Shown: positions 26,327 through 36,291 of the stretch, piece by piece
Layout of the letters: every line of letters starts with the position of its first letter
How positions within the stretch are numbered: position 1 is the stretch's first letter
From: Acaryochloris sp. CCMEE 5410
Lineage (GTDB): Bacteria; Cyanobacteriota; Cyanobacteriia; Thermosynechococcales; Thermosynechococcaceae
DNA length: 64,000 nucleotides
Reading direction: 5' to 3'
NCBI RefSeq assembly: GCF_000238775.2
Contig: NZ_AFEJ02000001.1
Coordinates: 1,736,001 to 1,800,000 of the forward strand
Translations under genes and position numbers: made by a program
The notes under the pieces: generated by a model
Databases searched by the model: none
Told to the model about the DNA's origin: nothing
What the model saw: the letters and a program-made list of their open reading frames with translations, nothing else

Positions 26327-27381
26327 TTCATCTCTAGGTGAGGTTTTTAAGATTAAGAGCATAAGCCAGTGAGCTGATAGTGGCGACTAATCCTTTCTTT
26401 GAAAGCCTGTTTTTGGGTTGGAAGCAACGCCGTACAGAATTATCAGTGCACCCAGGTTTTATTAACTTATTTATCAGTCTAGGTTTAGTATGCCCTTTTT
26501 GAAATCCGGGATGACACCTAATTCTGGACAGTGATTCGAGCAGTTTGATTACATTGACTCACTTAATAATCAAAAACTATCCTACCTGAGCAAAAAAGAT
26601 TTTATGAGAATATTTTGTAAAATACATCTATGTCATTAATCCCATTAATGCCTTTACTCAAAAGGATTTTCAAGAATTAATTTCATGTAATATTTATATA
26701 TATTCGCATTTTCAACTAATTAAATAATCAAGGGTTAAATAGCTTTATTCTTACTTTTTTAAATAAGCTCTAATTCTGGGTTACGTATTTATACAGAGAA
26801 AGTTTGTTACCCCTTCAATAGCACCCATAAACATTTGAATCCTTGGATAGAAAAAATAAATAACTCAGTAATAATACGGATGCTAATGGTATCTGCATCC
26901 ATATATAAATCTCTATGACTGGCTTAGGGAGAGGATTGTAGCTTTTGTTACAGTTTGGAGCGCTCCATGCTTTTATTGACCGTCAATGGAGGGGGTTAGA
27001 GGTTCTAGTTATGTTGAAGCAGTAAGAACGATAGACCGTGATTATGCTTTAGAAGCTAGCAGGATTTTATGTAGGGTTTATGGATGGTTATGGGTACACT
27101 TCGGTGGATGTTCCCAGCCTGGATTTCTGAGGGTTGATGAGCACCCTGCATCAAAGGTCCGGTTACTGGGTGTAAAACTGTTAGCCCTTTAAGTTGTACA
27201 GTATCGGCGTTCAGTCCAACTCCATTTAGGCTAAGGCCCCCGGAACGCTCAGGTTGATTGAGCAGTGGTTCCTTAAACGATCGCATCCAGCTATCGCCAG
27301 TTAGAATTAATCCCAACCTTAACTGACTGGAGCCAAAGCGATAGTTAAAGCCTGGTCGATTAACCCTAGCCTTGAGGAGAC
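26327..27381. other. long AT-rich intergenic region
   Basis: About 1 kb separates the leader RNA from the kinase gene. The part 26500-26950 is very AT-rich and probably carries the promoter for the exported-protein cluster. Two palindromes lie close together: GGAGCGCTCC at 26957-26966 and ATTGAC-C-GTCAAT at 26975-26987. A minus-strand frame at 27056-27316 contains some protein-like sequence (LILTGDSWMRSFKEPLLNQP) but no recognised family, so it may be decayed coding DNA. No intact gene is supported. Confidence 0.45.
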
Positions 27382-27498
27382 CTAAAGTCCATGCTTTTCG
27401 GCAAATCGCAATACATCATGCCGTTCACGCAGATTCGCCAGCACCTCTTGTGACCAGATCTATGCTGTGCTTTTCTTACTGCTGGAGGGCGTTTCGGT
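27382..27498 (-). pseudogene. in-frame remnant after the kinase stop codon
   Basis: Reading on in the kinase frame past its TGA (27499-27501) gives 12 codons, then TAG (27460-27462), then WSQEVLANLRERHDVLRFAE and KHGL before TAG at 27382-27384. The second segment looks like a real helical C-terminus. The kinase may once have been about 40 residues longer and lost its tail through nonsense changes, or the tail belongs to an older gene. Support is limited to composition and frame. Confidence 0.4.
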
Positions 27499-29385
27499 TC
27501 AGGCTGTTTTATGGTGAGTCGTTGCTTGAGAGTCGAGTTGAGTCTGTCGACACCATTCTGGGAGATGTGAACGCACATCAACGGTATACAGGGTTGCGGA
27601 TTGTTCTGACCAAGTGCTGACCATAAATCCTTGCTCTGCACAGGCGCAAACCGCGATCTTCTCGCTGGGGTTTGTCGGTAACTGGAAGTGGCTTAAGGGA
27701 TGGCCCTCATGACTCAGGATAAGAACTTGATGAGTTGCCAATAAAACGTATCCCCAAGCAGTGGGAAGAATCTGTTCCGGTTGCAAAGCTAAAGATATTT
27801 TCGTCAGTCGCCAGGGCTTTAAATCAATTAAGAAGGCCATCTGAGGGTCATGTTGACTGACAGCTAACAATCGATAGGGATTGGCAACGCTTTGAGTCAT
27901 TTGTTGCAGCGGGATGGGCATCGAAAAGGGTTGGAAGCCATTACCTCTGCGAGTAAACCCCTGAAAATGACTTTGATCTTCATCTACAGAAATGGCGACA
28001 CCAAAATGGGAGTCCAATACAAATAGCCAGTTGGGTTTACGAATGAGAACAGGCTGGTGGATGGGCTGCATTTGGGGCCATTGATATATTTGTAAGAGCG
28101 CTTGACCGCCTAGCTCAGCTCCTTGAACCGCTTCAAAAGACTGCTGGCCGCAGGTAATAGCTAACCAGTTCAGTTCGGGTCGCCAACCAATTTTGTTGTT
28201 CTGTCTCCAATCAATACCGGAAAGATTTTCGACCGTAGGTAGATCGCAGGGTTGGTAGTCTGCCGTATTCTCAAGGGATAAGGGATGTAGGCGAGAGGGC
28301 TGCTTAAAGGTGTTGCCCTGGATGGTACGGACCCAGGCTTGGCTCCCTCCCCAGAATAAGTCCTTGACCGGTAATGCGAACTGCCACTGCTGCTCTTGAA
28401 ACGGTCCAGGCGCTGGAAAATCGGCGGCATAGGATCGGCAAATTACTTTGTTGTGGCTGCCTAGGTAAACTTGATGGTCCTGTATATGTATACAGTGAAT
28501 GGGACTCGGATATTGTTCTTGTTGAAGATTGAGATGACTCGAGTGCTCTGGCCATTGTTGACTCGGTGCAAGGGTGTAGTTGGAATCTTCCGACGCTAAA
28601 ATATCTGCAGCCAGGGAGACGGCCTTGAGCATTTCCGTCGCACTCTTAAAGCGTTTCTGAGGGAGTTTTTGTAGGGCCGTTTTTAAGACTGAACGGAGGA
28701 GAAAAGGAACTTCCTGGGGAATCTGAGCAACTTCATTGAGATGGGCGGTCATCAGTTCGCCAGGGAGGCCGATAAAGGGACGCTTATCCACCAATAGTTC
28801 ATACAACATCACGCCAACAGCATAGAGATCCGAGGCGTAGGAATGTTGACTGTAAAAGCGTTCGGGTGCCATATAGGCAGGAGACCCGGTGTCTCCTTGG
28901 CCCAAGACTCCATATCCCGCTTCTTCGGCTAACCGAGCAATACCAAAATCGGTGATTCTAGCGGTTGTCCCCTGCTTGGTATAGGTGAGTAAGATATTTT
29001 CCGGTTTGAGGTCGCAGTGAATAATGTCGTTCTGGTGGGCATATTCCAACCCTTTGAGCACATCAATAATGATCTGCAACCGTTGCTGAAAGCTGAGATG
29101 AACGGGATGCTGTATTAATTCCCGTAAGGTACCGCCTTCGCAATAGTCCATCACCAGATATCGTTCTTTGGCGGTATAGGTAATGGTCTGCACAGAGACA
29201 ATGTTGGGATGCTGCAAACTAGCGAGTAACCGCAACTCTCGTAGAAAAAAGCGAGTTGGAAGTTCTCGTTTATTGAGTACCTTGAGGGCTACTAATGATC
29301 CGGTGTTGCGATCTCGTGCACAAAGCACTCGACCAAATTGTCCTTGTCCAACCTGCCCTAAAATGCGATATCGAGTGGGAGACAT
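27499..29385 (-). CDS. Ser/Thr protein kinase with a C-terminal beta-rich domain
   Basis: The 628-residue protein starts with a Hanks-type kinase domain (about 6-270). Present are the glycine loop GQGQFG (13-18), the lysine in LVALKVLN (Lys35), HCDLKPEN with catalytic Asp125, DFG at 146-148 and the APE of YMAPERF. The residue before the catalytic Asp is Cys (HCD) rather than Arg, so this is a non-RD kinase that may not need activation-loop phosphorylation. Residues 290-600 show short strands with Trp/Gln-rich blades and resemble a propeller-like sensor, with no membrane segment. The targets are unknown. It is followed upstream on the same strand by the NlpC/P60 peptidase gene, 114 bases away, so a shared role in wall control is possible. 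Confidence 0.88.
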   Translation of the reverse strand: MSPTRYRILGQVGQGQFGRVLCARDRNTGSLVALKVLNKRELPTRFFLRELRLLASLQHPNIVSVQTITYTAKERYLVMDYCEGGTLRELIQHPVHLSFQQRLQIIIDVLKGLEYAHQNDIIHCDLKPENILLTYTKQGTTARITDFGIARLAEEAGYGVLGQGDTGSPAYMAPERFYSQHSYASDLYAVGVMLYELLVDKRPFIGLPGELMTAHLNEVAQIPQEVPFLLRSVLKTALQKLPQKRFKSATEMLKAVSLAADILASEDSNYTLAPSQQWPEHSSHLNLQQEQYPSPIHCIHIQDHQVYLGSHNKVICRSYAADFPAPGPFQEQQWQFALPVKDLFWGGSQAWVRTIQGNTFKQPSRLHPLSLENTADYQPCDLPTVENLSGIDWRQNNKIGWRPELNWLAITCGQQSFEAVQGAELGGQALLQIYQWPQMQPIHQPVLIRKPNWLFVLDSHFGVAISVDEDQSHFQGFTRRGNGFQPFSMPIPLQQMTQSVANPYRLLAVSQHDPQMAFLIDLKPWRLTKISLALQPEQILPTAWGYVLLATHQVLILSHEGHPLSHFQLPTNPSEKIAVCACAEQGFMVSTWSEQSATLYTVDVRSHLPEWCRQTQLDSQATTHHKTA

Positions 29386-29499
29386 CCCAGCCCATGACCT
29401 CTAAATGCTGATGTCTTTATTGAACCCAGATAGATGGGATGACCTATCAAAAAATATCGACGGTTAGACAGATACCCTGGGTTTCTGCCAGAAATAGGT

Positions 29500-30258
29500 T
29501 TAGAAAGATTGTGTTTGGGGCTGATAGCTCTCGATGATCCGACCAGCACCATGGATCTGGCCATAATAAGCTTCGGTGACAGCATCTCCAGAAGGGGAAA
29601 TGAAGTCAATGCCGATGCCATTGCGGCCTTGATCCGTACCAGAACTATGTATATATTTGCCGTCGCCCAGGTACAAGGCCACATGATTGGCCTTCTCGAT
29701 GGGACCAAAGAAGACTAAATCGCCCGTTTCCAAAATCTGGGTAAAGTCTTGGATTTCAGATCCTGGGTTCGTTAAAGTTTGGGTAAATGCTTCCTGTTGA
29801 TAGGCATCGCGGGGTAGCCAAATACCTTGTTCGGCAAAGGCCCGCTGCATTAGCCCTGAGCAGTCAAAGTTAGGACCAAGGGTGCCTCCCCATAAATACT
29901 GATTGGGTTGGTCCATGGCTGCCAGCATAAAGGCAATGACATATTGCAGGCGAGCCGAGATTTGATCGCGGGTGAGAGACGATGCTTGATAGGACTGGGC
30001 TGCCGGTTCGAGGGCCGTGAGAGCTTCATGACGAATCCAGCCAGGATAGTCATCTTCGCAAAGGCGAACCGAAAGGGCTTGCCCGGGTTGGGGGAGGTCG
30101 GTCAAACCAAACGTCAAATGACGCCCTGGCCAAGCCTGGGTTGCTAAAGCTTTGGAGTTGGGGGCATCGAGTAAATCAAGGGGAGCGGCAATACGATACT
30201 CAACCGAAGATAAAACGCCGTCTTGTAGCTGCGCTTTCAGGGTATCAGTGGACACCAT
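29500..30258 (-). CDS. NlpC/P60 cell-wall endopeptidase with SH3 domain
   Basis: The 252-residue protein has a bacterial SH3-like N-terminal domain (about 15-85) and a C-terminal NlpC/P60 papain-like domain. The catalytic Cys133 lies in FDCSGLMQRAF, a His in ANHVALYLGDG (His192) and the polar third residue in KYIHSSG (His204). It matches the cyanobacterial gamma-D-glutamyl-L-diamino-acid endopeptidases known from structures of Anabaena and Nostoc homologues, which cut peptide stems with free N-terminal L-Ala during murein recycling. No signal peptide is visible, which agrees with a recycling role in the cytoplasm. It follows infA by only 65 bases on the same strand, taking the place usually held by rpmJ and rpsM. 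Confidence 0.88.
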   Translation of the reverse strand: MVSTDTLKAQLQDGVLSSVEYRIAAPLDLLDAPNSKALATQAWPGRHLTFGLTDLPQPGQALSVRLCEDDYPGWIRHEALTALEPAAQSYQASSLTRDQISARLQYVIAFMLAAMDQPNQYLWGGTLGPNFDCSGLMQRAFAEQGIWLPRDAYQQEAFTQTLTNPGSEIQDFTQILETGDLVFFGPIEKANHVALYLGDGKYIHSSGTDQGRNGIGIDFISPSGDAVTEAYYGQIHGAGRIIESYQPQTQSF

Positions 30259-30323
30259 AGCAATGGATAAAGTTGCGATCTCAACTCAAATGCGTCTTGA
30301 GCAATGTACCTGGGGTCGTTGAG

Positions 30324-30548
30324 TTACTTTTTGCGCAAGCGGTAGGTGATCCGCCCTTTGGTCAAATCGTAGGGAGTCAGCTCGACCTTGACACGATCAC
30401 CGGGCAAAATTTTAATATAGTTCCGCCGAATCTTGCCAGAGATATGGGCTAGAACATTAAACCCGTTATCTAGGTCCACGCGAAACATGGCATTCGGCAA
30501 CGATTCTGTGACCGTACCTTCCATTTCAATCGCATCTTGCTTAGCCAA
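30324..30548 (-). CDS. infA: translation initiation factor IF-1
   Basis: The 74-residue S1-like OB-fold protein begins [20 protein letters not shown] and contains [20 protein letters not shown] and [15 protein letters not shown], all typical of IF-1. It binds the A site of the 30S subunit during initiation. The start codon is TTG at 30548: AGGAGG lies nine bases upstream, and no in-frame ATG or GTG precedes it. It ends the ribosomal operon here. The rpmJ-rpsM-rpsK-rpoA-rplQ genes that usually follow in cyanobacteria are missing from this position. Confidence 0.95.
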   Translation of the reverse strand: MAKQDAIEMEGTVTESLPNAMFRVDLDNGFNVLAHISGKIRRNYIKILPGDRVKVELTPYDLTKGRITYRLRKK

Positions 30549-30630
30549 AAAGTTGATCCTCCTAGGGATGAGTTTGAACCGATTTACCGAATGATGGGTT
30601 ATCCAGCTTCTACACAGAGAGTATAAAGAA

Positions 30631-31191
30631 TTATGTGAGATCTGCCAAAGCCGCTTTGATGCGATCGGTCACTGCTTCCACTGTCGTATCGCCATCGATA
30701 TCCGCTAAGCAGTTGCGCTCACGATAGAAATCTAAAATAGGTGCAGTCTCTGTATGGTAGACCTGGAGACGATCTTGGATAACGGCTTCTGTATCATCTT
30801 TTCGCCCTCGGCTTAGCATTCGGGTCACCAACGTCTGTTCAGGGACTTGGAGATTGATGACGCGATCGCAACTTTGGTTCATCTCCTGTAGAAGCTTATC
30901 CAACGTTTGGGCTTGAGGAATGGTCCGGGGAAATCCATCCAACAACCATCCACCAGCAGTATCCGACTGGGCCAATCGCTCTTGGACCATATCAATCACC
31001 ACTTGATCTGGGACCAATTGCCCTTGATCCAAATAGGATTGAACTTTCAAGCCTAGAGGAGTTTTACCCGAAATAGCTGCTCGGAATAAATCCCCCGTCG
31101 AAATATGAGGAATATTAAAGGCTGTTGCGAGGGTAACGGCTTGCGTACCTTTGCCTGCCCCAGGTGGCCCAAACAGAATTAAACGCGCCAC
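30631..31191 (-). CDS. adk: adenylate kinase
   Basis: The 186-residue enzyme converts ATP + AMP to 2 ADP. It has the P-loop [10 protein letters not shown] (7-16), the AMP-binding segment [10 protein letters not shown] and [10 protein letters not shown], and a short LID region ([19 protein letters not shown]) instead of the long zinc-type LID, as is normal for the cyanobacterial form. The start is GTG at 31191, overlapping the secY stop as TAGTG, so translation is probably coupled. The adk gene between secY and infA is the conserved order of the spc operon. Confidence 0.95.
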   Translation of the reverse strand: MARLILFGPPGAGKGTQAVTLATAFNIPHISTGDLFRAAISGKTPLGLKVQSYLDQGQLVPDQVVIDMVQERLAQSDTAGGWLLDGFPRTIPQAQTLDKLLQEMNQSCDRVINLQVPEQTLVTRMLSRGRKDDTEAVIQDRLQVYHTETAPILDFYRERNCLADIDGDTTVEAVTDRIKAALADLT

Positions 31192-32498
31192 TACTGTTTC
31201 ACCATCCCTTCATACCGTTGGGAAATCACATAGGTCTGAATTTGCTTAGCCGTATCAATGGCAACACCCACCAAAATCAGAAGGGATGTTGCACCAAAAC
31301 CAGAAAAGATACCGCCACCAACCACTCTCTCGGCAGCCACCGGAACCAACACAACAGCTCCCAAGAAGAAAGCACCCAACAGCGTTAATCGGTTCAGAAC
31401 CTTTTCTACATATTCTGTCGTTGCCCGCCCAGGGCGAATCCCAGGGATACTGGCCCCCATCTTCTTCAAGTTCTGGGACATATCAATGGGGTTAACCACC
31501 AAAGATGCGTAGAAGTAGCTGAAGAAAACAATCATCGACAGATAGAAAATCACATAGACCCAAGGTAGAGAACTATTGGGGCTTAGATATCCAGCAAACT
31601 CAATGATAGTTGCATTGTTCGTTAGTCCTGCCAAGGTGCCGGGCAAAATCAGCATGGCCGAGGCAAAAATAATGGGCATCACCCCACCCGAGTTTAAGCG
31701 GAGAGGCAGATAACTCTTTTGTTCTTGATAGGTTCTACGACCGACCTGGCGGCGAGCATAGACAATGGGAATTCTGCGGGTGCCTTCTTGAACGAATACA
31801 ATGCCGACAATCATCAATATGAACACGGAAATCAAGATGATGACCTTAGAGACCTCGCCTTGTTCAGCAATCTGCAGAGCATTCCCTAAGGTGCTAGGTA
31901 GACCCGAAACAATGCTCAAAAAGATCAGTAAGGAGGCACCGTTTCCGACTCCTCTTTCCGTAATCAGTTCACCCACCCACATCACAAACATGGAGCCAGC
32001 GGTTAAGGCTACCACCATCTGGACGATAAAGACAATGCCGGGATTGAACACCACACCCTCGGCACTATTAATTAAGATGGCAAATCCAGTACTTTGGATA
32101 ATGGCCCATCCCAAAGCCACATAGCGAGTAATCTGGGAAATTTTGCGGCGACCTGCTTCCCCTTCATCTTTTTGTAGACGCTCTAGGGACGGCAACGCAG
32201 CGGTCAACAGCTGCAAAATGATCGAGGCATTAATAAAGGGAATAATCCCTAAAGCAAAAATCCCTAGGGCAGAAAAACCACCACCAGAGAAGAAGTCTAA
32301 AAAGCCAAAGACAGGGTTGCCAGCAAAGGTTGATGTAAAAGCAGCACGATTGATACCTGGAACCGGCAGACGAATACCCAACCGGACCAAAATCAACAAC
32401 CCCAGGGTGATAAAGACCCGACCTCTAAGCCCAGCTGCCTGGGCCATTTGCATAAAGGTTTCTTGGGCGGATGGTGTTTTACCTCTGCTGACAACCAT
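31191..32498 (-). CDS. secY: preprotein translocase subunit SecY
   Basis: The 435-residue membrane protein has the ten hydrophobic segments of SecY, beginning with MAQAAGLRGRVFITLGLLIL. The plug region FFSGGGFSALGIFALGI follows the first helix, and cytosolic loops contain RRKISQITRYVALGWA and the conserved ARRQVGRRTYQEQKSYLPLRLN and NLKKMGASIPGIRPGRAT. It forms the SecYEG channel. In cyanobacteria a single SecY serves both cytoplasmic and thylakoid membranes. It lies in the usual place after rplO. Confidence 0.97.
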   Translation of the reverse strand: MVVSRGKTPSAQETFMQMAQAAGLRGRVFITLGLLILVRLGIRLPVPGINRAAFTSTFAGNPVFGFLDFFSGGGFSALGIFALGIIPFINASIILQLLTAALPSLERLQKDEGEAGRRKISQITRYVALGWAIIQSTGFAILINSAEGVVFNPGIVFIVQMVVALTAGSMFVMWVGELITERGVGNGASLLIFLSIVSGLPSTLGNALQIAEQGEVSKVIILISVFILMIVGIVFVQEGTRRIPIVYARRQVGRRTYQEQKSYLPLRLNSGGVMPIIFASAMLILPGTLAGLTNNATIIEFAGYLSPNSSLPWVYVIFYLSMIVFFSYFYASLVVNPIDMSQNLKKMGASIPGIRPGRATTEYVEKVLNRLTLLGAFFLGAVVLVPVAAERVVGGGIFSGFGATSLLILVGVAIDTAKQIQTYVISQRYEGMVKQ

Positions 32499-32540
32499 GT
32501 CAGGGATACCTCTCTAAAAGCCGATTAAAAATGAAAGATG

Positions 32541-32990
32541 TTAAGACTCAGTAGACTGAAAGCTACCACCGGCCCCTTCGATTTTGGCGATTGCAGACTG
32601 GGTTGCTGCTGCGGCCTGCACATTGAGTGCAACCGTTAGCTCACCATCTCCTAGTACTTTCAAAGGTCCATCATTGGATGTAATGATGCCTTCGGCCATC
32701 AGAGACTCAAGAGTGACATCGGATTTCGCTTTCAATTCATTAAGCTTACCTACATTAATCGTAGTGTATTGCTTCTGATTGATCAGCGTAAAATGCTTTA
32801 ACTTTGGCACTCGCCGGTATAAAGGATTTTGTCCACCCTCAAATCCAGGACGAGTCGGGCGACCTGAACGAGATTTTTGACCGCGCATTCCAAAGCCACA
32901 GCTAGCGCCTTGACCAGCAGCGATTCCTCGGCCTAAACGGCGACGTCGATGTTGGGAACCGGTTTTGGGTTTAGGATCGTTTAGTCTCAT
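32541..32990 (-). CDS. rplO: 50S ribosomal protein L15
   Basis: The 149-residue protein has the glycine/arginine-rich N-terminus of L15 ([40 protein letters not shown]) and a C-terminal globular domain ending in the Ala-rich [19 protein letters not shown]. It binds 23S rRNA late in assembly. It lies 42 bases upstream of secY and 59 bases downstream of rpsE. No L30 gene intervenes, as usual for cyanobacteria. Confidence 0.97.
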   Translation of the reverse strand: MRLNDPKPKTGSQHRRRRLGRGIAAGQGASCGFGMRGQKSRSGRPTRPGFEGGQNPLYRRVPKLKHFTLINQKQYTTINVGKLNELKAKSDVTLESLMAEGIITSNDGPLKVLGDGELTVALNVQAAAATQSAIAKIEGAGGSFQSTES

Positions 32991-33049
32991 TATCTTGTTA
33001 AGTCAGGGGCTAGAGGTTAATAAACTGGTTCGCTTAGGCTATCAGAGCA

Positions 33050-33583
33050 CTAAGTAGCAGCATAGAGTTTTTCCACTTCAATGCCTCGTTCACCGGCCAC
33101 CTCAGAAAAGGTGCGGAGGGAGGCTAGGGCATTGAGGGTAGCGCGGGCATTATTCAAAGGATTATCGGACCCCAACTGCTTCGCCAACACATTGCGAACA
33201 CCAGCCAGTTCCAAAACGGTACGAACCGCACCACCGGCAATCACACCTGTACCAGGCGCTGCAGGTCGCATCATCACTTTGGCGGCTCCGCCTCGACCAA
33301 TCATCGGATGGGGGATAGAGTTGGACCGAGTCAAAGGAACTTCAACCAGCTGCTTCTTCCCATCGGCAACGCCTTTACGAACGGCACCAATCACATCGCT
33401 GGCTTTACCGACACCGACGCCCACTTGGCCCCGCTCATTGCCAACCACAACAATGGCTCTAAAACTGAGTTTTTTACCACCTTTGACGACCTTCGAGACC
33501 CGTCGAATTTGGACGACCCGCTCTTGCCAGGTGGAGTCTTTTTCCTTGTTCCGGTTGTTTTTGCGACGATTTTCCTTTGCCAT
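33050..33583 (-). CDS. rpsE: 30S ribosomal protein S5
   Basis: The 177-residue protein has a basic N-terminal extension ([20 protein letters not shown]), the double-stranded RNA-binding fold with [21 protein letters not shown] and the C-terminal domain with [20 protein letters not shown]. It contributes to decoding accuracy and mRNA unwinding at the entry site. It lies 14 bases after rplR in the conserved spc order. Confidence 0.97.
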   Translation of the reverse strand: MAKENRRKNNRNKEKDSTWQERVVQIRRVSKVVKGGKKLSFRAIVVVGNERGQVGVGVGKASDVIGAVRKGVADGKKQLVEVPLTRSNSIPHPMIGRGGAAKVMMRPAAPGTGVIAGGAVRTVLELAGVRNVLAKQLGSDNPLNNARATLNALASLRTFSEVAGERGIEVEKLYAAT

Positions 33584-33597
33584 GGATAATATCCTAC

Positions 33598-33954
33598 TTA
33601 AAATTCTAAGCCAGCTTCACGAGCAGCATCGGCCAACGCCTTGACTCGCCCGTGATACAAATTACCGCCGCGATCAAACACTACGGCCTTGATTCCCTTT
33701 TCAATGGCTCGCTCAGCCACCAGCTTGCCCACTGCAGTGGAGGCATCACAAGTTGCGCCAGAAGATGATTTGAGATCAGATTCAACGGTAGAGGCTGCAG
33801 CTAAGGTGTGCTGCTGGGAATCATCAATCACCTGAGCATAGATATGCTGGTTCGATCGGAATACTGCTAACCGAGGTCGCTCTGCAGTTCCCACAACTTT
33901 GCGGCGAACTCGCTGATGTCGGCTACGGGTTGCATCTCTGCGAGTAGTTTTCAT
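33598..33954 (-). CDS. rplR: 50S ribosomal protein L18
   Basis: The 118-residue protein starts with a basic tail ([20 protein letters not shown]) and has [20 protein letters not shown] and [20 protein letters not shown], typical of L18, the 5S rRNA-binding protein of the central protuberance. Its start overlaps the rplF stop by one base (TAATG), indicating translational coupling. Confidence 0.97.
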   Translation of the reverse strand: MKTTRRDATRSRHQRVRRKVVGTAERPRLAVFRSNQHIYAQVIDDSQQHTLAAASTVESDLKSSSGATCDASTAVGKLVAERAIEKGIKAVVFDRGGNLYHGRVKALADAAREAGLEF

Positions 33955-34493
33955 TATTTCTTACCTGCCTTACCAACCTTGCGGCGGACATACTCATCGG
34001 CGTAGCGAATTCCCTTGCCTTTGTAGGGTTCGGGAGGACGGACTGCCCGGATTCGAGCAGCAGTGTTGCCGACGACTTCTTTATTGATGCCACTAACGAT
34101 GACATTCGTATTACTTTCCACAGCCACCTGCACGCCTTCAGGCGGCTCGATGGTGACGGGATTGCTATAACCCACGTTCAAGATCAAATTACGACCTTGT
34201 ACTTGGGCTCGATACCCCACCCCTTGGATTTGCAATTTTTTCTCGAAACCTTTGGAGACCCCTTCCACCATGTTGGCAATCAAGGTTCGGGATAAGCCAT
34301 GGCGCTGACGAGCGATGCGTGATTCGTTGCGACGCGTTACCGTAACCAGATTATCAGCCTGCTCAATGGCCACTTCTGGGGTTATCTCTCTGGACAACTC
34401 TCCCTTAGGGCCTTTCACAGTCACGGCTTGCCCTTTAATCGTGACATTCACTTTGTCAGGAATAGGAATGGGTACCTTACCGATGCGAGACAT
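33954..34493 (-). CDS. rplF: 50S ribosomal protein L6
   Basis: The 179-residue protein has the two repeated L6 domains, including [33 protein letters not shown] and the C-terminal signature [15 protein letters not shown]. It binds near the sarcin-ricin loop and factor-binding site of the large subunit. It sits 38 bases after rpsH. Confidence 0.97.
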   Translation of the reverse strand: MSRIGKVPIPIPDKVNVTIKGQAVTVKGPKGELSREITPEVAIEQADNLVTVTRRNESRIARQRHGLSRTLIANMVEGVSKGFEKKLQIQGVGYRAQVQGRNLILNVGYSNPVTIEPPEGVQVAVESNTNVIVSGINKEVVGNTAARIRAVRPPEPYKGKGIRYADEYVRRKVGKAGKK

Positions 34494-34531
34494 AGTCTAA
34501 CTCCGAATCAATAACTGCAAGGGGGCTGGGT

Positions 34532-34933
34532 TTACCATACATAGCAAAGCACTTCTCCACCAACCCCAGTTTGGCGAGCGTCTCGATCGGTCATAATGCC
34601 ACTGGATGTAGAAATAATCGCGATGCCGATGCCGCCTAAGACTCTCGGTAAGTCACGGCGATTGGAGTAAACTCGAAGTCCCGGCTTGCTGATACGTTGT
34701 AACGTGTTGATGATCGGTTGCCGATTTTTGCCACGATACTTCAGCGTAATGACTAGGCGTCGTTCTACCCCTTCACCAGACTCTTCAAAGCTGGTAATAA
34801 AGCCTTCATCCTTCAGCACCGAAGCCACGCTTCGGGTCATTCGGGTCGACATGACTTGTGTCGTTTGATGCCGTGCTAGATTCGCATTGCGGATCCGCGT
34901 GAGCATATCACCAATAGTGTCATTAGCTGCCAT
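34532..34933 (-). CDS. rpsH: 30S ribosomal protein S8
   Basis: The 133-residue protein begins [20 protein letters not shown] and ends with the S8 signature [20 protein letters not shown] and VLCYVW. It binds helix 21 of 16S rRNA and, in E. coli, represses the spc operon by binding its mRNA; whether this holds here is not visible. The preceding gap to rplE carries no rpsN (S14), which in cyanobacteria lies elsewhere. Confidence 0.97.
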   Translation of the reverse strand: MAANDTIGDMLTRIRNANLARHQTTQVMSTRMTRSVASVLKDEGFITSFEESGEGVERRLVITLKYRGKNRQPIINTLQRISKPGLRVYSNRRDLPRVLGGIGIAIISTSSGIMTDRDARQTGVGGEVLCYVW

Positions 34934-34968
34934 AATTACTCCTTATGAACCGCCCCCTTCGAAACAAC

Positions 34969-35514
34969 TTAATTTTCACGGAAGGGCATTCCCAAAACTT
35001 TTAACAGGGCACGACCTTCTTCATCGGTTTTGGCAGTCGTGATAATCGAAATATCCATCCCTCGAATTTGATCAATGCTGTCGTAATCCACTTCAGGAAA
35101 GATGAGTTGCTCTCGCAATCCTAAAGTGTAATTCCCCCGACCATCGAAACTTTTGGGGCTGACCCCCCGAAAGTCACGAATTCTGGGCAAAGCGAGATTG
35201 ACCAATCGATCGAGAAAAGCATACATCCGCTCTCCTCTAAGGGTAACCATGACCCCGACGGGCATCCCTTGCCGAATTTTGAAGCCTGCAATCGCTTTCT
35301 TGGCTCGGGTGACCACAGGCCGTTGGCCTGTAATGACCGCCAATTCTTCCAGAGAACGCTCTAGGGCTTTTGCATTTTGTGATGCCTCACCTAAACCTCG
35401 GTTCACCGAAACCTTGGTGACTTTAGGGATCTCATGGGCATTCTTATACTTAAACTGTTCCTGTAATTTCGGAACGGCCGTATCGAGATAGAGGGTTTTT
35501 AGTCGGACTGTCAT
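34969..35514 (-). CDS. rplE: 50S ribosomal protein L5
   Basis: The 181-residue protein has [20 protein letters not shown], the family segment [20 protein letters not shown] and a C-terminal [20 protein letters not shown]. It binds 5S rRNA and forms part of the bridge to the small subunit. The start at 35514 is preceded by a 50-base gap from rplX. Confidence 0.97.
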   Translation of the reverse strand: MTVRLKTLYLDTAVPKLQEQFKYKNAHEIPKVTKVSVNRGLGEASQNAKALERSLEELAVITGQRPVVTRAKKAIAGFKIRQGMPVGVMVTLRGERMYAFLDRLVNLALPRIRDFRGVSPKSFDGRGNYTLGLREQLIFPEVDYDSIDQIRGMDISIITTAKTDEEGRALLKVLGMPFREN

Positions 35515-35564
35515 TACTTTTCTATCCTGTAACGCCCTGGGCTTGGTCAGGGCAAAAATGAGCG

Positions 35565-35912
35565 TTAGTCAATAATTTCACCAGTTTTTTTCAGCATTCT
35601 GACCTTACGGCCTGAATCGTCAAAGGTGTAGCAAACCCGGCTAGCGACGTTTTCCTTGTTGGAGTAAAGCATCACATTAGAACTATGGATGGGAAACTCT
35701 ACAGTGGAAATCTGACCGGATTCACTTTCAGAGCGAGGCTTGACATGCTTGGTTTTGATGTTGACGCCTTCAACCACAACTTGGCTGAGTTTAGGTAAGA
35801 CATCAATCACTTCGCCTACTTTGGCCTTATCTTTGCCAGCAATGACTTGAACTGTGTCTCCCTTTTTGACGTGCATCTTGTAGCGTTTAGCGGTTGACTT
35901 TTTCTTAGCCAT
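35565..35912 (-). CDS. rplX: 50S ribosomal protein L24
   Basis: The 115-residue protein carries a KOW motif ([20 protein letters not shown]) followed by [20 protein letters not shown], the L24 signature. It starts assembly of the large subunit. Its ATG overlaps the rplN stop by one base (TAATG), so translation is probably coupled. Confidence 0.97.
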   Translation of the reverse strand: MAKKKSTAKRYKMHVKKGDTVQVIAGKDKAKVGEVIDVLPKLSQVVVEGVNIKTKHVKPRSESESGQISTVEFPIHSSNVMLYSNKENVASRVCYTFDDSGRKVRMLKKTGEIID

Positions 35913-36280
35913 TAGAGCACCTCTGGCGCGAGAGAAACAATTTTAGTGAAGCTCTTGTCTCGGAGCTCACGGGCAACGGGGCCAAACACACGGGTGCCTC
36001 GGGGATTGCCATCTGGGTTAATTAAAACGGCAGCATTATCGTCAAAGCGGATACTCATGCCACTTTCTCGGCAAATGGATTTGCGAGTACGGACAATCAC
36101 TGCTCTGACCACATCAGACTTTTTGACGGGCATATTTGGAGTTGCATCTTTGACCGTGGCAATAATGACATCGCCAACGCCGCCATATCGACGGTTACCA
36201 CCGCCGATAACCCGGATGCACAACAAGCGTTTAGCGCCGCTGTTGTCTGCAACATTAAGTGTGGTTTCTTGTTGAATCAT
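35912..36280 (-). CDS. rplN: 50S ribosomal protein L14
   Basis: The 122-residue protein begins [20 protein letters not shown] and contains [20 protein letters not shown] and the late [20 protein letters not shown], all diagnostic of L14, which lies at the subunit interface. It follows rpsQ by 11 bases. Confidence 0.97.
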   Translation of the reverse strand: MIQQETTLNVADNSGAKRLLCIRVIGGGNRRYGGVGDVIIATVKDATPNMPVKKSDVVRAVIVRTRKSICRESGMSIRFDDNAAVLINPDGNPRGTRVFGPVARELRDKSFTKIVSLAPEVL

Positions 36281-36291
36281 GATTCAGGTCC

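Noticed and set aside
27056-27316. 86-codon minus-strand frame downstream of the kinase
   Set aside because: Protein-like in parts but without recognised domain or start site; kept only as possible decayed coding DNA.
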